DNA from: Anaspis maculata
Taxonomy: Eukaryota; Arthropoda; Insecta; Coleoptera; Scraptiidae
Length of the DNA: 64,000 bases
NCBI GenBank assembly: GCA_949128115.1
Contig: OX421963.1
Span: 87,181,602-87,245,601 of the forward strand
Reading direction: 5' to 3'
Position 1 is the stretch's first letter; each line of letters begins with the position of its first letter. Position numbers and translations under genes: made by a program. The notes beneath the pieces are model-generated. The model worked only from the letters and a program-made list of their open reading frames with translations, was not told where the DNA came from and did no database searches. Positions 32,310-42,099 of the stretch are shown here, piece by piece.

Positions 32310-32714
32310 ATTACGTCTTTGATAACAGGAGAAATTAAGAGACAGGCCATTAGGTGAACTTCCAAGGAAAAGAGTGCGTTTCAAGAAATTGAAAGATCTT
32401 ATTACTTCGGTTCCTATTCTTACCCTCCCTGATTTTTCCAAAGGATTTTCAATTCAAACGGATGCAAGTGATATGGCTCATGGAGCGGTTCTCTTTCAAA
32501 AACAGGATGGTCTGGATTCCAGCATCCCATTTTTTCACCAGTCGTGCGTTGACGTCAACGGAAAGAAAGTACCTACTCTGCGACAGAACGTGAACTTCTA
32601 GGGGTGATTTTTGGTGTTGAGCACTTTCGAGAGTAGGGTATATAGAAGGAACGTCTTTCGACTCTTTCGAGTGGCTTCATAGTTTGAGAGAGCCTGGGTG
32701 ATAGACTTGCTATA
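32310..32714 (+). pseudogene. old gypsy element, piece 2: RT end and RNase H start
   Basis: The frame at 32374-32601 contains [20 protein letters not shown], then [18 protein letters not shown] with the first RNase H aspartate. Further on, a [17 protein letters not shown] block and EPGDRLA appear in a shifted frame. It is cut by a Tc1-like insert near 32714. Confidence 0.85.
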
Positions 32715-33229
32715 CGGTCACAATTTGAACACCCAAAAAATTGTTCGGTTTTCAACCGCTGTTAATCTTTTGAAAATTGTCGGATTTTGAAACAACTTGC
32801 ACCAACTTCAAGATAAATCCTTATACTTTCACCATCTGCAAATGCTTATTGGCTGGTGACAGCGATATGTTCAATACAGGGTGATAAGCAACTTTTTTAC
32901 AATGGTAAGAACTTCTCCACCCTGTAATTTTGAATTATATTGCATCTGGTGGTCAATGGTATGACGAGCTCATTGTTTCTTAGCATGATGCTCCAGGTTG
33001 CATAGATGCAGAAATACCAATTTCTTTTCCGTGAGACGATTTTTCGCACGCACAGATGGCTTTGAATATTCAATCAAGTATAGATACCTAAGTCGAGTCG
33101 ATTAATTTGACAGTTATCAATGTTGCCATAAACAGTTTTGCTTTGGGTTTTGCAAAAATGGCTTCGAAAATCAACAATAATAACAATTATAATAAATATA
33201 ACATGGCAATGTTGAGGATGATTTTTTCG

Positions 33230-33500
33230 TGAATGATGAAATCAACACAATGATATGGCTAAACTTATCGCCCGACATCAATCCAATTGAGCACATATGG
33301 AATGCTCTGCAAAGAAGACTGTGAGCACTACCAGTACCTATAACTCACTACAAGAGAAGAACTTATTGATTCTCTAGTCGCGCAGTGGAAAGAAATCCAT
33401 GTGGCAACCTATCAGTACCCTGTCAAGAGGCACGCTTGGACGCTACCAAAAAGTATTGCGGTCCAGACTACATCCAGCTCTCTACTGAAATACTTTGCCC
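33230..33500 (+). pseudogene. Tc1-like transposase C-terminal remnant
   Basis: One frame gives LSPDINPIEHIWNALQRRL, the DDE-transposase signature around the last part of the catalytic triad (usual SPDLNPIEHLW). After a frameshift, VAQWKEI and following residues resemble the family's C-terminus. The rest of the transposase is unrecognisable, so it is inactive. Confidence 0.75.
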
Positions 33501-33881
33501 CGTGCATTTTCATTGTTCATAATTGAATAATAAAAAAACTTGTTCGTATAATTTGACGTAATCGAAAGTGCAATTCTGTGAAAAATAACATTCTATAAAC
33601 GCTCTGTCATGTGAAAAATCTTGCCGGCCATTGGCTGTTGCCATGCAAGGTAATAACAGCGTAACAGAGTCTTTATGGAATGTTATTATTCAATAATCGC
33701 ATCATAAAATACGAACACATTTTTTTTCATAACTAAGCAACGTATAGCATCAAACTGGAAAATAATGAGTTCCTCATACTATTGGCTATCAAAAACAGTA
33801 AAATCCAAAATTACAGAGTGGACACGAAAGTTTCTGTACCATTGCAAAAGAGGTGATCCTACTTCTCGTCTGTTTTTCTTG

Positions 33882-34133
33882 TCTATTTCTATGATATCAC
33901 GAGAATGACAGACGGGTTTTTTGTGTTTTTTTTTCTTTTAATAAATTGCCAACGTTTCCATCTCGTGGCAAGGTCTTTCTCAAAGCGAGTAGAGGAATTG
34001 TAAAAATATAAGACTCAGTGAATAAAGAAGGAATAAATATGTCAAAAATTTGAAGTTGAAATTGGCAATTTATTAAATCAAAAAAATTTATACAAAAAAC
34101 CGTCTGTCATTCCCGTGATATCATAGAAATAGA
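33882..34133. mobile_element. MITE nested in the Tc1-like element
   Basis: TCTATTTCTATGATATCACG at the left is mirrored by its inverse ending 34133. Arms of about 70 bp include ATGACAGACGG and TTAATAAATTGCCAA. No ORF and no clear target duplication. Confidence 0.75.
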
Positions 34134-34349
34134 TTGCAAAAAAGGAAAAATCACAAAGCATTTTCTTTACTCTTTATTATATATTAAACATGTCGCTGTC
34201 ACGAGCCAACAAACATCTGCGATGGTAAAAGTAGAAGGATTTATCTTGAAGTTGGTGCAAGTTGTTTCAAAATTGGATGAATTCCAAGAGGTTGACAGCG
34301 AATTAAAACTAAACAAATTTTTGGATGTCCCACTTCAAATTGTGACCAG

Positions 34350-34734
34350 TTTGATGTTTGCAGCTTTCCCAATTCACTTTCGATATTCAATACCTAGGAG
34401 GGAAACAGAACATCGTTCCGGATGCCTTGTCCCGATCGATAACGTCAGTTGATTTGTCTTCTTTTTGTCCTGAAAAATGGTACTTGAATATGATCGAAGA
34501 CATCAAATGACATCCAGAGCAGTTTCCATATTTCAGAATTGAAGAGAATATTCTGTATAAGCTGCCTTGTCTATTTCTCATAGAAGCAAATATTTCAAAC
34601 TGGAAGATTGTTGTGCCAGGGGATAGGTAATCGACTCGAAATTCTGCGTGAGTGTCATGATGATCCATCTTCGGCTCATCTCGGTGTGTCCAAAATGAAG
34701 GCTCGAATAACGGACACATTACTGGTCAAAGCTG
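34350..34734 (+). pseudogene. old gypsy element, piece 3: RNase H end to integrase start
   Basis: It reads LQLSQFTFDIQYLGGKQN, VPDALSRSITSVDLSSF, then a linker with FRIEENILYKLP and WKIVVPG. A degraded H..P...HLG region follows, the start of the integrase zinc module. It is cut at 34734 by the young gypsy element and resumes at 43594. Confidence 0.8.
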
Positions 34735-36228
34735 TGTAACGATTTTATTTTCCGCGCGAGGTATTGTCTCCCTTGTATGTAGGTACGTAGGTACTTAGGT
34801 ACTAAATTACAGAGTAGGTACCTAGGCATTTCAAATAAATCGCGCGTGAACCGATAAGAGTGGGTGTTCGGCTCAGAGGCATCGAGATAGAAGCGAACGG
34901 TTTTTGAGTGGAGTTTCTTTAAATAGACGATGAAAAAGAGACGTCGTATAAAATTCACGTGAATATTTAAAAATCCCTGGCCATCGTGGATTTTCCGAAT
35001 TTTGGTGGGCCATCCGTGCCAGATCTGACCAGATTCTTCTTTGAAATAAGTGCCCGGTGTGCTGGGGTAAGATATTTATTGATTAGGTATTCAAATAGGT
35101 ACAAAATATCAATTTTAGGTCCAACCTCCAACTTCGACTTCCACGTGTAAAAATTATATGTATGTCCACGTCGAAATATCGTGAAATTCCGTCTATCTGT
35201 CTGCAAGGTCTGAGGCAGGATCGAGAAATCCGCACGACGACGTACACGCAACTTTATTTATCGATATCATCATTCATCTTTATTCATCTTCACTTTTTAA
35301 CAACGGTTCCATCATCTGTATTTCCGCATCTGTATTTTCTCCACCACGCTGTACACCCGTCAGCATTTGTCAGCATCGCCGTGACGCCGACAGAAATCTT
35401 CTTGTCCCTGCTAGAGCTACGCATTGTCTCGAAATTCTCCTCGATAGGACTCCGTCCGCAATCTGACCGAGACGTCAGCACCAAGCAGCGAGACAGCAAT
35501 ATTTTCCGAGGCACATTCCAGAGCGACGCTCCTGTCCGTGAGAATTTTACAATAATTATCCACTAACCTTAGGAATTTAAGTATTTTAGAGAACAGTATA
35601 CGTACCAATTTTTATTTCCGCACAAGGTTTGCGCCTAAAAACTGACACCGATTACTTGGGCCCAAGATTTCTGTGACAGACGTCACTATTTAAGATAGGT
35701 CGTAGCTTGTAGTTTCTTTAATTTACGAAAATGCCCGGGGGGTGTGTTTGATGAGTTCTCACTATTGAACTTCTCGCGTCCAAGGATTGTCGTCACGGGA
35801 CGGCTCAGGATTAACAACGATACGCTACGAATAAATACGAAATTATTTCACTCAGTTTAACATTTCTAAAAATTCTTATATCAACATTTATTATTATACA
35901 AAACCAATCTTAATTTTCATTAAATAGTCAAAACTAAAATTTTGTTGTAACTCTTTAATTACTCTCAAATTAGTAGTTGTCCTTCACTTTAACACTTACT
36001 TCAGTTTTGCTTAGTAGCTATGTCTCACTATAGCACGTTTGGGTTGGGGTAAACCAGGGTAGACTCCCCCGAAATAAAGCTTCACACCAACATTCCTGGT
36101 TGGCGCGATATAAATTTATGTTGTGTGACGTGCAAGAAAAAAAAACCCACGACCCGCTCTAACCAAAAAGCTGAGTGCCGTTCGCCAAATGTAGTGGAAT
36201 TTTCCAAAAATAAGAAAAGGACATTGCA
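34735..36228 (+). repeat. 5' LTR of the young gypsy element
   Basis: TG...CA boundaries were fixed by comparison with the 3' copy. It carries an AATAAA-containing stretch near 34828 and microsatellite-like TAGGTACC motifs near 34781-34826. A 134-codon frame at 35162-35566 exists identically in both LTRs, with no protein motif, and I do not call it a gene. Confidence 0.93.
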
Positions 36229-36234
36229 TAAAAA

Positions 36235-36254
36235 TGGCGCCCTAACGTCTAGGC
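36235..36254 (+). promoter_or_regulatory. putative primer-binding site of the young gypsy
   Basis: TGGCGCCCTAACGTC starts six bases after the LTR end. TGGCGCC is the first part of tRNA-Lys-type primer-binding sites, but the match falls off after about eight bases, so the primer tRNA is uncertain. Confidence 0.6.
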
Positions 36255-36643
36255 CGATTAAAGTGTAGGATTTCTTGGAGAGTTGAAAGTAAAATTTCGA
36301 AGAAAATTTTCTCACTTCTAGCAGTGATAGAATATAGTGGTTTTATCGTGAAGATGCGTTTCATTGTGCGGATGAAATAGATACATTTCTCCAGAAATTT
36401 CCGTAATTTCTTTTTGTGTTAATTGTGAATTGTTTTATCCACGTACGTACATCGTAGGTACCTATAGTGCCTTAAATTTTTTTGCAGCGGTTAATCGTTT
36501 TCTTTAGGTCATTCCCTTATCTATAGTTTTTGTTGCGGACTTATTTAATTTATTGTTAGAAGTCCTTATTTCTCTTCCTTATCTAAAATTATCTCTTTTT
36601 AATTTTTTGAGTATTTTAATAATTATCTCCAATTAAAAAAAAA

Positions 36644-38062
36644 ATGGATCCATCTTTCAAAGCGGTTCATTTATTGAACGATGAATTAAACTATGAGCTA
36701 CGAATTCGAAAGGTAATCTCAAGTAATGATCAAGACAGGCGAAGAAAAATATTGAGTCGACTGTTAGACGTAGAGCGAAAAGCTGGTACAGATCTGAATT
36801 CTTTGAAAGATCCACTTTTCAAATATGATACCGAAAAGGAAGCCATCAACAGTATAATTGATTCCATCAACATATTGATTGGTGAATTCGAAGGTCCTAC
36901 TTCCGATTCTCTTTACAAACGTTTGAGATCGAGAATCTTTCACGTTACTGCCCGTGCCTTACGTCTACCAATTAGTTCCAACGAAGCTGAAGCAGAAGCC
37001 CAAACGGATTTCAAAAACGAAGCCTATGCAAGGTGCATAGAACTCGACGCTGATTTACATGAACGAGTGAAGGAAGAAGACACAGCTGCTATTGCACAAC
37101 AAAATGTTTCTTTATCTCAAACCGTGAGTTCACCGACATCTAACATTCAAGGAGCTGCAGCGGCTCAAACTCAACATGTGATTACAGCATATTCCTCAAA
37201 AGCCGTACCTGTATATAAATGGGGTGAAACATTCAACGGAGAACGAAAGAATGTAATTCCTTTTCTTGAAAATATTGAAGAACTTATGAAAGCGCGACAT
37301 GTAAGTAAATCCGAACTTTTTACGTCTGCACGAGATTTATTCGTGGGTCAAGCCCGATACTGGTATCGACAAATATTATCAGATGTAAGTAATTGGGATT
37401 CTCTGGTGGAAGCATTAAAACGAGACTTCAATATAGCAGATTATGACGAAGAAATGTGGGAAATCATAAAGAAACGAAAACAAATGCGTTCCGAAAGTGT
37501 CACGATTTATTTTGCAACGATGAATACACTTTTCAGTCGTTTATCCAGACCGCCTGCAGAAACAACGAAAATAAAATGGATTCGAAGACTTCTTATTCCC
37601 GAATATTCCACTGCCTTGGCTTTACAGGATATTCAAACGGTTGCTGAATTAAATAAGCTGGTAAAACGGTTGGAAGATGAAAACTTTCTAAATGTGAATT
37701 CTCGCACTTCAAATCCGACTTCGCAGAAGAGTAATGCTTTGAATTTGTTGGAACCTGAATTGGCATTTGTCGCTGAAAATTGTTCTTCTGCCCGATTACT
37801 TTCGTCAAGCCGATCAGATACCAACAATAATTCTTCAAGAACTCACTTCAAAAGTTCTCGTCCTTCAACACCATCGAAATCGTCAGGTAAATTCGTTAAA
37901 AACAACCAAAAGAAAAATTCCAGTGAGCCAGTTGTATGTTGGAATTGTAAGGGAACTAATCATACATTCTCAAATTGTACGTTGAAGAGAAACAAATTTT
38001 GTTTCCGGTGTGGTGCGCCGAATGAGACCGTAAATTCGTGTAAAAAATGTCAGGGAAACTGA
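36644..38062 (+). CDS. gag: young gypsy Gag
   Basis: The 472-codon frame from the ATG at 36644 (after an A-run) encodes an N-terminal helical region and a central capsid-like domain, with ARYWYRQILSDVSNWDSLVE followed by a TIYFATMNTLFSRL block typical of Ty3/gypsy capsid. A Ser/Asn-rich linker follows. The C-terminal knuckles are CWNCKGTNHTFSNC (a full C-X2-C-X4-H-X4-C) and CFRCGAPNETVNSC, in which the histidine position is not conserved. Gag forms the virus-like particle and binds the RNA. The gene ends TGA at 38060-38062 and overlaps pol by 16 bases. The frame is uninterrupted. Confidence 0.92.
   Translation: MDPSFKAVHLLNDELNYELRIRKVISSNDQDRRRKILSRLLDVERKAGTDLNSLKDPLFKYDTEKEAINSIIDSINILIGEFEGPTSDSLYKRLRSRIFHVTARALRLPISSNEAEAEAQTDFKNEAYARCIELDADLHERVKEEDTAAIAQQNVSLSQTVSSPTSNIQGAAAAQTQHVITAYSSKAVPVYKWGETFNGERKNVIPFLENIEELMKARHVSKSELFTSARDLFVGQARYWYRQILSDVSNWDSLVEALKRDFNIADYDEEMWEIIKKRKQMRSESVTIYFATMNTLFSRLSRPPAETTKIKWIRRLLIPEYSTALALQDIQTVAELNKLVKRLEDENFLNVNSRTSNPTSQKSNALNLLEPELAFVAENCSSARLLSSSRSDTNNNSSRTHFKSSRPSTPSKSSGKFVKNNQKKNSSEPVVCWNCKGTNHTFSNCTLKRNKFCFRCGAPNETVNSCKKCQGN
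38042..38062 (+). promoter_or_regulatory. gag-pol overlap, possible recoding site
   Basis: A run of six A (38042-38047) sits in the gag frame as AAA AAA and leads into the pol ATG at 38047. In the pol frame a TAA at 38041-38043 lies just upstream. A -1 shift must therefore occur on the second AAA codon, or pol must start by reinitiation at its own ATG. It is not a classical X-XXY-YYZ heptamer. Confidence 0.5.
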
Positions 38063-41000
38063 TTTTCGAGAGGAGTTTACGTGGCCGTCCTTTCTCTCGT
38101 CATGAAAATCCTAAGGCCAAACTGGCAAATGATAAAAATTCTTCTCACCCTGTATATAATAAAAATTCTTCTCACCCTGTATATAATAAAAATTCTTCTC
38201 ACCCGGTATATCGTAAAAATTCTGTTCAGATTGTACACAACAAAATATCGCTAGATTCCGTGTATCATAGAAACTTTCATTTGCAAGACTGGACCAGTTG
38301 GAAAAAGATTGTATCTGATTTTTATCAGAATAATATCTCGAAATCTTCTAATAAAATAGAACCTTTATTCTCTAAACAACTTTCTGATAACAGACCTTAT
38401 GTTACAGTTAATCTCTTCGATCAGCCGATCACAGCTCTTCTTGATTCCGGCGCGACTGTCTCAGTGGTGGGCGCTGGAGGTTTGAAAATTTTGTCCAGGT
38501 GCAATGTGAAATCCAGTTCTTCGCCCTGCAAGTTTATAAACACAGCTGACGGCGCGAAACAGCCCGTTACTGGTGTTGTTGACTTACCTATTTGTGTCGA
38601 AAAAACATGTCAGATTATACGCGCTTTGGTTGTACCTTCAGTCTCTCAATCTTTCATTTTAGGGACAGACTTCTGCAAACAATTCGAAATCAACATTGAC
38701 TTCAAAAACGAAAGTTGGCTAGCTCAAAGATTTTCTAACGATTTGAAAAATGGCGACGTGTTTAGAATTGATGAGATCGAAGTCACTCCTGATCATTTGT
38801 GTTCTCTAGAAAATTTAGATCCCGAGCAATCACTTAGAACTAAATCAATTATAGAAAGGTTTGAAAAAATTGGTAATAAAAATCGCTTAGGTCGAACGGA
38901 CAAAATATCTTTGAAAATAGATACCGGGGATGCAACCCCCTTCCGAATCAAACAATATCCTCTCTCTCCTTATATGTTGAAAATTCTAAATGATGAACTA
39001 GACGAGATGTTAAAGCTCGGGGTTGTCGAACCATCCAAAAGTCCGTGGTCGAGTCCAGTTTTATTGGTAAAAAAGTCTAGCGGCGATTATAGATTTTGTT
39101 TCGACGGCAGAAAAATTAATGAAGTAACCAAACACGATTCCTACCCTCTTCCGCGAATCGACAGGATTCTCAATATGCTCAGGGATGCAAAATACATATC
39201 TAGTATCGACCTGCGTAAAGCTTTTTGGCAAATCCCGTTGGCTGATGAAGCATCAAAAGAGAAAACAGCTTTCAGTGTAGCTGGAAGAGGTCTTTTCCAA
39301 TTTGTGGTAATGCCTTTTGGACTGCGTAACAGTGCGCAGACACAACAGCGTTTAGTTGATTCTCTTTTTGGTCCTAAATTTGAACCTGAGATTTTTGCAT
39401 ACTTGGACGACTTAATTATAGTATCTTCCACTTTCGATCGACATGTAGAACTTTTAGGGGAGGTTGTAGAACGACTTCAAGAAGCCAATCTGACAGTAAA
39501 TCTCGAAAAATGTGAATTCTTCCGAACATCTTTAAAATATCTCGGTTTTGTAATCGATTCTCAAGGTCTCCGAACGAATCCTGAAAAAGTCACGTGTATT
39601 GTCAATTATCCTAGACCCACTACTACGACCGAAATAAAAAGATTTATAGGAATGTGTAGTTGGTATCGAAGATTTATTGATAGTTTTTCTACCCTAGTAT
39701 CTCCGCTAAATGATCTCTTGAAAAGTCGAAGAAAAAAAGAGTCTATCACATGGTCTCCCGAGGCTGAGGTATCTTTCCTAAAAATCAAAAAAGCACTTGT
39801 CTCAGCGCCAATTCTTTGTCCTCCTAATTTTTCCGAACCGTTCACAATCCAAACAGATGCATCTGACACTGGACTAGGTGGAGTTTTGACGCAGACAATC
39901 GATGATCAAGAGCGTGTCATCGCATATGCCAGTCGCGGACTTTCCCGATCGGAACGGAATTACAGTGTAACAGAAAGAGAGCTTCTTAGTGTCATTTTTT
40001 GTATCGAGACCTTCAGACCGTACATAGAAGGGGTCAAGTTTTCTGTAATCACTGACCATCACAGTCTTTTATGGTTGAATAATCTCTCTAACCCCACTGG
40101 CAAATTGGCTAGATGGGCGGTGCGTTTGCGTCAACATTCTTTCAATCTGATCCACCGGAAAGGGACTCATAATGTCGTTCCAGACGCTCTTTCCAGGATT
40201 CCGGCGTGTCCAACTCCGGAAGTTTCAGCGGTAGAGGTGGTTTTGGATCAGTTAGACAGTTGGTATAAATCGATGCGTGACCAAGTTGTGAAAAATCCTG
40301 AGCTTTTTGCTCAGTGGAAAGTTGAGAAAGATTTGTTGTATAAACACCTTCCCAAAAATCTTCCTTTCAGTTCAAATTTGCGCGAGTGGAAACTCGTAAT
40401 TCCTAAATCACAGCGGTCGTCAATCATTAAATCCTGTCACGATCCTCCCACTTCCGCTCATTTTGGTTTCGCTAAAACTTTGACTCGCATTCAAGAGAGT
40501 TATTATTGGCCGAAAATGCGGCATGATGTTCGCAAGTTTGTTAGGTCGTGCAAGGTATGCGGTGAACAGAAAATTCCGAGTCAATCGCGCATTGGATTGA
40601 TGGGCACCGAAAAAAGGGTGAGTTTCCCATGGCAAGTGATCGCCGTTGACCTCATGGGACCATTTCCTCGCTCTGTGAACGGTCATACATATCTACTCGT
40701 CGTCGGTGACTGGTTCACGAAGTATACGTTGCTCTTTCCGCTAAGAAAAGCCGACGCAAAGAGCGTGGTGAAACATGTGGAAAATGACGTCTTTTTGAAG
40801 TTTGGGGTTCCACAATTTATTTTGTGCGACAACGGCCGACAGTTCGCAGGACACGTTTTCAAAAATTTGGCAACATCCTACAACGTCCAGAAAATATGGT
40901 TCACCCCTTATTATTCGGCACAATGCAATTTCGTGGAACGAAACAACAAAACAGTCGGAACCGCAATCAGATGCTACATCGGCGAACAAGGACACAAATA

Positions 41001-41520
41001 CTGGGAGAAAGAACTTCCGAAAATTGCCCACGCAATTAATACAGCAAAGCACGAAGCGACAAAATTCTCGCCGACGTTCCTTAATTTTGGCAGAAACGTT
41101 CCTCTTAGCGGGAATTATTACGGAAAAATCGAAACTGTTAAAGATGTAGAACTTCTACCTGGAATAGACCGAGAAACCTACGCAACAGAAATAAGTGACG
41201 GTCTCAAGCAAATATTTGAAAATGTTCAACGAAATCTTCACGCTGCCTATCAGAAGAATGTTAAGGTGTACAATTTGCGGAAGCGCGACATATCCTTTAA
41301 AGTTGGGGATAAAGTATGGCGACGGAACAAAGTGCTTTCAGATGCTTCGAATCAATTTGCGGCTAAGTTAGCGTCGAAATTTGTTCTTTGTATTGTCCGG
41401 AGGAAAGCCTCAAATCTTTGTTATCACCTTAACAACCTGAATGGATCCGATGCCGGAAAATGGCATGTGAAAGATTTGAAACCATACTTTGGTTCCAATT
41501 CCGACATTTCTGTTGGATAA
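38047..41520 (+). CDS. pol: young gypsy Pol: protease, RT, RNase H, integrase
   Basis: A 1157-codon open frame, -1 relative to gag. Residues about 25-60 hold a repeated nine-residue motif (NKNSSHPVY, about three copies). Protease: LLDSGATVSVVG near residue 131. RT: DYRFCFDGRKIN, SSIDLRKAFWQIPL and catalytic YLDDLIIVS near 451. RNase H: IQTDASDTGLGG near 603. Integrase: H..H zinc module near 795-804 with C-X2-C (SCKVCGEQ) near 835, then D, D and E in VDLMGPFP, LCDNGRQF and NFVERNN near 867, 927 and 964. A GPY/F-like C-terminus without an evident chromodomain ends the protein. All catalytic residues are present. Translation could use slippage or reinitiation at the AAAAAATG in the overlap. Confidence 0.95.
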   Translation: MSGKLIFERSLRGRPFSRHENPKAKLANDKNSSHPVYNKNSSHPVYNKNSSHPVYRKNSVQIVHNKISLDSVYHRNFHLQDWTSWKKIVSDFYQNNISKSSNKIEPLFSKQLSDNRPYVTVNLFDQPITALLDSGATVSVVGAGGLKILSRCNVKSSSSPCKFINTADGAKQPVTGVVDLPICVEKTCQIIRALVVPSVSQSFILGTDFCKQFEINIDFKNESWLAQRFSNDLKNGDVFRIDEIEVTPDHLCSLENLDPEQSLRTKSIIERFEKIGNKNRLGRTDKISLKIDTGDATPFRIKQYPLSPYMLKILNDELDEMLKLGVVEPSKSPWSSPVLLVKKSSGDYRFCFDGRKINEVTKHDSYPLPRIDRILNMLRDAKYISSIDLRKAFWQIPLADEASKEKTAFSVAGRGLFQFVVMPFGLRNSAQTQQRLVDSLFGPKFEPEIFAYLDDLIIVSSTFDRHVELLGEVVERLQEANLTVNLEKCEFFRTSLKYLGFVIDSQGLRTNPEKVTCIVNYPRPTTTTEIKRFIGMCSWYRRFIDSFSTLVSPLNDLLKSRRKKESITWSPEAEVSFLKIKKALVSAPILCPPNFSEPFTIQTDASDTGLGGVLTQTIDDQERVIAYASRGLSRSERNYSVTERELLSVIFCIETFRPYIEGVKFSVITDHHSLLWLNNLSNPTGKLARWAVRLRQHSFNLIHRKGTHNVVPDALSRIPACPTPEVSAVEVVLDQLDSWYKSMRDQVVKNPELFAQWKVEKDLLYKHLPKNLPFSSNLREWKLVIPKSQRSSIIKSCHDPPTSAHFGFAKTLTRIQESYYWPKMRHDVRKFVRSCKVCGEQKIPSQSRIGLMGTEKRVSFPWQVIAVDLMGPFPRSVNGHTYLLVVGDWFTKYTLLFPLRKADAKSVVKHVENDVFLKFGVPQFILCDNGRQFAGHVFKNLATSYNVQKIWFTPYYSAQCNFVERNNKTVGTAIRCYIGEQGHKYWEKELPKIAHAINTAKHEATKFSPTFLNFGRNVPLSGNYYGKIETVKDVELLPGIDRETYATEISDGLKQIFENVQRNLHAAYQKNVKVYNLRKRDISFKVGDKVWRRNKVLSDASNQFAAKLASKFVLCIVRRKASNLCYHLNNLNGSDAGKWHVKDLKPYFGSNSDISVG

Positions 41521-42080
41521 ATTATCGTACTTACCGTAATTGTTCATGTAACAATTTTCTTACCTTACCGTCTCCTTTTACCGAAAGTTTCTTCTCGATA
41601 AAATCGAGAAATTCCTATCGTTTTGTAGCCTAGAGAGTAATACAAATTTTCCGTTGAATCTGTTCACATTTGTATTGCCGTGGCTCACTTTTCCGAAATC
41701 GATTGATTATTCAGTCTTTTGTATCTAGAAATTCTAAAGATTCCTGACTGGAACTTAGTATTTCCTTTTGTAAATATTTCCTTTGTACATAGTGTATCAT
41801 AATTTCTAAACTAGGTATAGTTTTTTTCTTCACATTTGGATTTTAGTAATCTAAAGAAGATTATCTAAAAATAAGTTTCTCCTTAATTTATTGGCTCTTC
41901 TTCGTTTTGATTATGTTATGTTTGGCAGACTTTCCCAATTTGTCCACTACCGATTATGACTCACCGATTTTTGTCTCCGTAAGGACGTATGATACGCGCA
42001 GATATCGATCCAAATTGTAGCATGATAAGCATCAACGAGAGAAGGTTATCACAAGAAAAAATTATTTATTAATTTTTTAT

Positions 42081-42099
42081 TTTTTTTGGAGAAGGGTGG
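42081..42099 (+). promoter_or_regulatory. polypurine tract of the young gypsy
   Basis: A T-run is followed by GGAGAAGGGTGG immediately before the 3' LTR TGTAACG. This is the expected plus-strand primer position. Confidence 0.85.

Larger units (their letters stand above)
32715..34349. mobile_element. Tc1-like transposon inserted in the old gypsy
   Basis: Left end about GGTCACAATTTGAA and right end TTCAAATTGTGACC are inverted. The TIRs extend about 110 bp and include GGATTTATCTTGAAGTTGG against its inverse at 32801-32821. The length of about 1.6 kb is normal for Tc1 elements. Gypsy RNase H stops at the left border and resumes as LQLSQFTFDIQYLGGKQN at the right. The termini have decayed, so boundaries are accurate to a few bases. 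The transposase remnant and a nested MITE lie inside. Confidence 0.75.

Noticed and set aside
35162..35566. 134-codon open frame, present identically at 42527-42931
   Set aside because: It lies inside the gypsy LTRs, has no protein motif, and is repeated only because the LTRs are identical.
41521..42083. Envelope gene after pol of the young gypsy
   Set aside because: There is no open frame of useful length between the pol stop and the polypurine tract.
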